64,000 bases of DNA from TMED23 sp964566055 (GTDB lineage: Bacteria; Pseudomonadota; Alphaproteobacteria; Rhodospirillales; UBA2165): the NCBI GenBank assembly GCA_964566055.1, contig CAZMHI010000017.1, positions 10,505-74,504 on the forward strand, in the 5' to 3' direction. Position 1 is the stretch's first letter. The number at the start of each line of letters is the position of its first letter. The position numbers were made by a program, and so were the translations under genes. Shown here one piece after another: positions 60,402 to 64,000 of the stretch. The notes below the pieces were generated by a model. It saw nothing but the letters and a program-made list of their open reading frames with translations. It searched no databases and was not told where the DNA came from.

Positions 60402-62141
60402 ATGTCTAATACGTTATTAAAATCGGTCGGTATAGCTGCTATCGCCGTGAGTTCAATGATGATAGCTTCAGCATACGGTGCCGAAAAGGCTGATACCAAA
60501 AAACACCAGACTACACCGTCTGGAAAATACCAGCCGAACTTGGATTCCTTAAATAAGGGTGGTCTTGATGCGCCAGGCGTAATTCAAGGTATTCCGACTC
60601 TGTCTAAAGCAGAGTTTAACAAAGCCAATCGGATTTATTTCGAACGCTGTGCGGGTTGTCACGGTGTGTTGCGGAAAGGTGCCACCGGTAAACCGCTGAC
60701 AACCAAAATTACTCGTGAACGCGGTTTCGAAGCCATCCGTGACTTTATTACCTTTGGATCTCCCGGCGGTATGCCGAACTGGGGTGATTCTGGTGAAATG
60801 AGCAAAGCCGACATTAATTTAATGGCAAAATATCTGCTTAACGAGCCGCCGCAGCCGCCTGAATTTGGCATGAAGGAAGTCAAAGCAAGCTGGAAAGTTA
60901 TCGTACCGGTGAGTAAACGGCCAACTAAAAAAATGAATAAGCTCGATATCGATAACTTATTCTCTGTCACCTTGCGTGACACCGGTGAAATTGCCCTGAT
61001 CAATGGTAAAACCAAGAAAATTGAGCAAGTGATCAAGACCGGCTTTGCTGTGCACATTTCGCGCATCTCTGCCTCTGGCCGTTATCTCTTCACCATTGGC
61101 CGCGATGCTAAAATCGATCTGATTGATCTTTACATGAACCCGCCACAACGGGTTGCTGAAATTAAAGTTGGCATGGAAGCGCGTTCAGTTGAAACCTCCA
61201 AGATGAAAGGCTGGGAAGATAAGTATGCCATCGCTGGTGATTACTGGCCGCCGCAATATGTCATCATGAAAGGTGATACGCTGGAGCCGTTGAAAATCAT
61301 TGGCACTCGCGGTATGACGGTTGGTACCCAAGAGTATCATCCGGAGCCCCGTGTTGCGGCCATTATCGGCTCTCATTATAAACCTGAGTTTATCGTCAAC
61401 GTTAAAGAAACCGGTAAAGTTTTGATGGTCGATTACTCCGATCTGGTAAACCTGAAGGTTACAACGATTGATACCGAGCAGTTCTTGCATGACGGTGGCG
61501 TTGATTCGACCGGTCGTTATTTCTTAACGGCAGCCAACGCTAAAGACACTATTGTGGTTATCGATACCAAAGAAAGTAAACTGGTTAAAAAGATCAAAGT
61601 AGGGACAACGCCTCATCCGGGCCGCGGTGCAAACTTTGTTCATCCTAAATTCGGTCCGGTTTGGGCAACCAGCCATCTTGGTGACGATACTATCTCTTTG
61701 ATCGGTACTGATCCGAAAGGTCATCCCAAGCAAGCCTGGAAAGTGGTACAAACGCTTGAAGGTCAAGGCGGTGGGTCGCTGTTTATTAAAACCCATCCGA
61801 AATCCAAAAACCTTTATGTCGATACTCCACTGAACCCTGATGCTGAAATCGCTTCCTCGGTCGCCGTATTCGATCTCAATGATTTGAGCAAAGAATACAA
61901 AGTGCTGCCGATTGGCGAGTGGTCTGGTATCACCGAAGGTGTGCGCCGGATCGTTCAAGGCGAATTCAACAAAGAAGGTACTGAAATTTGGTTCTCTGTT
62001 TGGAACGCCAAAAATCAGGAATCCGCGATTGTTGTGGTCGATGATAAGACACGTAAACTGGTGAAAGTGATCAAGGACAAACGCCTTGTGACCCCAACTG
62101 GTAAGTTCAACGTCTTTAATACGAGGAACGACGTCTACTAA
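60402..62141 (+). CDS. nirS: Cytochrome cd1 nitrite reductase NirS
   Basis: A 579-residue dissimilatory nitrite reductase. The signal peptide (SNTLLKSVGIAAIAVSSMMIASAYG) is followed by a c-type cytochrome domain with CAGCHGVLRKGATGK (C83 onward) and a GGMPNWGDSG Met-side region. The rest is the eight-bladed d1 propeller, containing the d1-binding HISRISASGRYLFTIGRDAKIDLIDLY and the active-site His segments QFLHDGGVDS and TTPHPGRGANF. It reduces nitrite to NO in the periplasm during denitrification. AAAGGACAGG precedes ATG 60402. A class II FNR-type promoter and a terminator flank it, so it is probably monocistronic. Confidence 0.95.
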   Translation: MSNTLLKSVGIAAIAVSSMMIASAYGAEKADTKKHQTTPSGKYQPNLDSLNKGGLDAPGVIQGIPTLSKAEFNKANRIYFERCAGCHGVLRKGATGKPLTTKITRERGFEAIRDFITFGSPGGMPNWGDSGEMSKADINLMAKYLLNEPPQPPEFGMKEVKASWKVIVPVSKRPTKKMNKLDIDNLFSVTLRDTGEIALINGKTKKIEQVIKTGFAVHISRISASGRYLFTIGRDAKIDLIDLYMNPPQRVAEIKVGMEARSVETSKMKGWEDKYAIAGDYWPPQYVIMKGDTLEPLKIIGTRGMTVGTQEYHPEPRVAAIIGSHYKPEFIVNVKETGKVLMVDYSDLVNLKVTTIDTEQFLHDGGVDSTGRYFLTAANAKDTIVVIDTKESKLVKKIKVGTTPHPGRGANFVHPKFGPVWATSHLGDDTISLIGTDPKGHPKQAWKVVQTLEGQGGGSLFIKTHPKSKNLYVDTPLNPDAEIASSVAVFDLNDLSKEYKVLPIGEWSGITEGVRRIVQGEFNKEGTEIWFSVWNAKNQESAIVVVDDKTRKLVKVIKDKRLVTPTGKFNVFNTRNDVY

Positions 62142-62164
62142 GACACGTTACTCTCCAAAAGATG

Positions 62165-62194
62165 GGCGGAACCGCAGGTTCCGCCTATTTTTTT
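62165..62194 (+). terminator. Rho-independent terminator of nirS
   Basis: A perfect 9-bp stem (GGCGGAACC 62165-62173 with GGTTCCGCC 62177-62185, 3-base loop) is followed by a run of T (62188-62194). It lies 23 bases after the nirS stop. Confidence 0.9.
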
Positions 62195-62209
62195 GTCCGA
62201 TCAAATCAA

Positions 62210-62251
62210 TTAACCGGTATCAATTAAAAATACTTGGCAACATGCTATACG
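62210..62251 (+). promoter_or_regulatory. FNR/NnrR-like box and -10 upstream of the Sel1-repeat gene
   Basis: TTAAC-CGGT-ATCAA (62210-62223) has the same half-site pattern as the nirS box. TATACG, a -10-like hexamer, lies at 62246-62251, 22 bases after it, exactly the class II distance; a start would be near 62258. The Sel1 start (ATT 62305) lies about 47 bases further on. Confidence 0.65.
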
Positions 62252-62304
62252 ACACTGAGATCATGTGAACTGGTTCCAAGTTCGAATGCTGCGAGGAGAG
62301 AAAA

Positions 62305-63021
62305 ATTAGCTTCACACGAAATTTCAAAAACTTACATCGTCTTTTAGCGCTGTTTGTTGTTTCTTGGATGCTTTGCCTTGCCTTTCCCGCAAACGCTGAC
62401 TGCCAGGAGGCACTTGGCGCTATCAAACAGCCGAAGTTTGAAGGTGCATTTAACGCCTGCAGCCAAGCGGCAGACCAGGGACAGGCCGGCGCTCAGCTTT
62501 ATCTCGGTTACTTTTATGAAAATAAATTCGGTGTGGCGAAAGATAAAAAATTAGCGCTTGCCTGGTATCTCAAAGCCGCTAACCAAGGCCATGCCGGCGC
62601 CCAATGGGTGCTGGGTAAACGCTTCTACAAAAGCCGGTTAGTCCGCCGCGACTACAAACAAGCGGCTTTTTGGTTACTTAAGTCGGCTGCACAGGGATTT
62701 GCCGGTGCGCAAACGATGCTGGGTATGATGCATGAAAAAGGCAGAGGCGTTGAAGATAGCTACGCCAAAGCTTTGGCCTATTATAAAATTGCGGCAGAAC
62801 AAGGCGGCGATAGCGAAGCTCAGTTCAGTCTGGGCCGCATGTATGAAGGTGGTAAAGGTGTAGAAGTTGACAGCCAAAAGGCCAAGGCCTGGTTCCGCCA
62901 AGCCGCCCACCAAGGCCATGCTGGCGCACAGCATGAATTAGGGATCGTCCATGCTCAGAGCGCGGAAGATCAAATTCCCAAATGGCGACAAGAACTCCGG
63001 CAAGCTGCAGCGGCCAAGTGA
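62305..63021 (+). CDS. Sel1-repeat protein, probable ATT start
   Basis: A 238-residue exported Sel1-like repeat protein. Reading from ATT 62305 gives a complete signal peptide: a positively charged start (ISFTRNFKNLHRL) then LLALFVVSWMLCLAFPANA before DCQEA. The in-frame ATG 62368 would begin inside the hydrophobic core and leave no positive end. GAGGAG lies 6 bases before the ATT (62293-62298), ideal spacing, and no ATG, GTG or TTG is placed there. ATT starts are rare, known from infC. Sel1 repeats of about 36 residues follow (GQAGAQLYLGYFYENKFGVAKDKK, GHAGAQWVLGKRF). Its promoter has an FNR-like box like that of nirS; function unknown. Confidence 0.75.
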   Translation: MSFTRNFKNLHRLLALFVVSWMLCLAFPANADCQEALGAIKQPKFEGAFNACSQAADQGQAGAQLYLGYFYENKFGVAKDKKLALAWYLKAANQGHAGAQWVLGKRFYKSRLVRRDYKQAAFWLLKSAAQGFAGAQTMLGMMHEKGRGVEDSYAKALAYYKIAAEQGGDSEAQFSLGRMYEGGKGVEVDSQKAKAWFRQAAHQGHAGAQHELGIVHAQSAEDQIPKWRQELRQAAAAK

Positions 63022-63045
63022 CCTGACGGTTGGTGAGAGCGTTGT

Positions 63046-63486
63046 TTAGCGGGTAAAGGTTTTCCGGAGATAGATAATGAGACTCCAAAGTTCCCGTTCA
63101 CTAAAATTGTCTCGGGAGCCGGGTCCTTTAGCTTCCATTTCGGTGTCCTTGCTGCCGTTCATTAAAATCCAGAACAGCTGGCCGTCTTTCCTTTTTTCAA
63201 GGTAACCCGGCGTATTGAAGGCGGCTGGCTTAATCTGAAAAAATTCCGCCTTGGAGCCTTTGCCGTCACCCTCGACGCCGTGGCAGGACCGGCATTTGCG
63301 TTTGTAAAGCCGGGCAACTTTTTTCATGAATTTAGCATCCACCTCATTCGCTGAGACCGGATTTTTCTTGACCAGAAATTCTGGTGGGGCTGTAGGGATT
63401 GTATGTTTCTGTTCCGCTTTGCTTGGCGAAACTGACAGAACGGCTGCACTCAAAATCAATGTCAATACACGTTTTTTAACCAACAT
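63046..63486 (-). CDS. Exported c-type cytochrome (monoheme)
   Basis: A 146-residue class I cytochrome c. It has a signal peptide (LTLILSAAVLSVSPSKA) and one heme motif CRSCHGVEGDGKG, with a Met-side candidate in the MNGSKDTEMEAKG region and a C-terminal W-S-L-I-I-Y-L helix typical of the fold. It is probably an electron donor in the nir cluster, for example for NirS or heme-d1 enzymes; no partner can be proved. It converges with the Sel1-repeat gene and diverges from the last cytochrome gene across a 201-base region. Confidence 0.8.
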   Translation of the reverse strand: MLVKKRVLTLILSAAVLSVSPSKAEQKHTIPTAPPEFLVKKNPVSANEVDAKFMKKVARLYKRKCRSCHGVEGDGKGSKAEFFQIKPAAFNTPGYLEKRKDGQLFWILMNGSKDTEMEAKGPGSRDNFSERELWSLIIYLRKTFTR

Positions 63487-63585
63487 CTCTATCCGTCATT
63501 CAAAGCAGAAAACCTAAATCGTAAATGGAAAAAATGCAGTTTTGTTTGACTAAAATAACCCTGCCACAGATCTCGTTGCTTGCCC

Positions 63586-63627
63586 TTAACCAATGTCAAC
63601 ACAAATAGTGTGGTTATAGGCTATAAG
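63586..63627 (+). promoter_or_regulatory. FNR/NnrR-like box and -10 upstream of the last cytochrome gene
   Basis: TTAAC-CAAT-GTCAA (63586-63599) has exactly the same half-sites as the nirS box. TATAAG at 63622-63627 lies 22 bases after it, exactly the class II distance, giving a start near 63634. The ATG is at 63688. The 54-base leader has a run of T but no terminator. Confidence 0.75.
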
Positions 63628-63687
63628 CAAAAATCTGAGTTTTTTAGTTCTCAAGATTCTCAGAATATACCAAAAAGGGGTTAGACC

Positions 63688-64000
63688 ATGAAGATAGTAC
63701 TAAGCGTAATTTCGTTGGTTACCGCTAGTGTATTAATGACTGGCGCAGTATCAGCACAAAAGAAACTACAGCCTGTACCGACTTTGTCGAAAGCAAATTT
63801 TGACAAAGCCCGGCACATATATTTTGACCGTTGTTCGGGTTGCCACGGTGCCTTACGTAAAGGCGCTACGGGACCGAACATCACGCAGGCTAAGACGCGT
63901 CTGAAGACTTTAGCCGCACTTGATAAGATTCTCTTTGAAGGCACAGACGCAGGTATGCCGGGTTGGGGTAAGGACGGATTTATGACCCGTGCTGAAACTC
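63688..64000 (+). CDS. Cytochrome c-type protein of the nir cluster (partial, runs off window)
   Basis: ATG 63688 begins with a signal peptide (IVLSVISLVTASVLMTGAVSAQ). The visible ~104 residues contain HIYFDRCSGCHGALRKGATGPNIT, close to the cytochrome part of nirS in this window (RIYFERCAGCHGVLRKGATG), and a GMPGWGKDG Met-side region. It may be NirC, NirN or a second cd1-type enzyme; the deciding C-terminal part lies beyond the window. It is under an FNR-like box identical in pattern to that of nirS. Confidence 0.85.
   Translation, partial: MKIVLSVISLVTASVLMTGAVSAQKKLQPVPTLSKANFDKARHIYFDRCSGCHGALRKGATGPNITQAKTRLKTLAALDKILFEGTDAGMPGWGKDGFMTRAET

Noticed and set aside
62368..63021. ATG 62368 as the Sel1 gene start
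   Set aside because: It cuts into the hydrophobic core of the signal peptide and lacks a ribosome binding site; ATT 62305 has both.
1..64000. tRNA, rRNA, CRISPR arrays and intact transposases
   Set aside because: Read on both strands for cloverleaf ends, repeat-spacer patterns and DDE or tyrosine transposase frames; none seen.

Overview
The window looks like the chromosome of a marine or sediment alphaproteobacterium, probably close to the Rhodospirillales. The case rests on gene content: a PAS_5-type PAS protein, an MmcB-like nuclease-fold protein, a CobD/CbiB homologue, a YcgN cysteine-cluster protein, a DUF3750 protein, an RHH_4 ribbon-helix-helix protein and many short-gap operons with 4-base ATGA overlaps. 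No rRNA, tRNA, CRISPR array, intact insertion sequence or phage gene was seen. Most of the window is chromosomal housekeeping and catabolic sequence; a few stretches are less ordinary.

Layout. 1-4.3 kb: the end of an unidentified gene, a PAS protein, then a minus-strand group of a UbiD-type decarboxylase, a triple-domain Rid protein and a PNPOx-fold protein. 4.3-7.6 kb: a basic-tailed unknown, DUF547 and DUF3750 proteins, a glycine-zipper protein and a small cysteine-containing protein. 7.8-11.4 kb: a fused 5-oxoprolinase/hydantoinase broken by a frameshift. 11.4-18 kb: two tandem MFS_3 exporters and a large AsmA protein. 18-23.5 kb: RHH, TfoX and CobD genes on the minus strand, then SCO, YcgN, YgjP-type protease and Ada-type genes, MmcB and a YjbQ-family protein. 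23.5-30 kb: a TPR/O-GlcNAc-transferase-like protein, an atypical receiver fused to pentapeptide repeats, and an SsuACB/NMT1-type ABC importer. 30-37.2 kb: a catabolic region with an alpha/beta hydrolase, a VOC protein, a sulfatase, a ChaC-like protein, an acyl-CoA ligase, an ABM monooxygenase and an SMP-30 protein. 37.2-42.5 kb: MscS, small unknowns, a locally AT-rich glycosyltransferase/methyltransferase pair and a small heat-shock protein. 42.8-47.5 kb: two EamA transporters around a YHS-domain gene with an in-frame TGA (probable selenoprotein), a GlcD-type oxidase, a candidate small RNA and a reductive-dehalogenase-like protein. 48-57 kb: a TPR glycosyltransferase, a methyltransferase, a 2-hydroxyacid dehydrogenase, an HpaB-type monooxygenase, an ADP-ribosylglycohydrolase, a truncated pcm and a caspase-like protein. 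57-64 kb: a denitrification (nir) cluster of ApbE, a NirI/NosR-type protein, cytochrome cd1 nitrite reductase NirS, a Sel1-repeat protein, a cytochrome c and a second c-type cytochrome cut by the window end.

How parts work together. ApbE can load FMN onto the NirI/NosR-type protein, and NirS reduces nitrite to NO. Three promoters in the nir region carry FNR/NnrR-like boxes (TTAAC-N4-GTCAA or -ATCAA) with a -10 element at almost the same distance, so nirS, the Sel1-repeat gene and the last cytochrome gene are probably one anaerobic/NO-responsive regulon. CobD (cobalamin synthesis) fits with a cobalamin-dependent-type RdhA protein elsewhere in the window. The points most worth a second look are the YHS selenoprotein, a CRP-box-driven 60-nt RNA with CUCCUCC motifs, the ATT-started Sel1 gene inside the nir regulon, and a perfect 34-bp palindrome.
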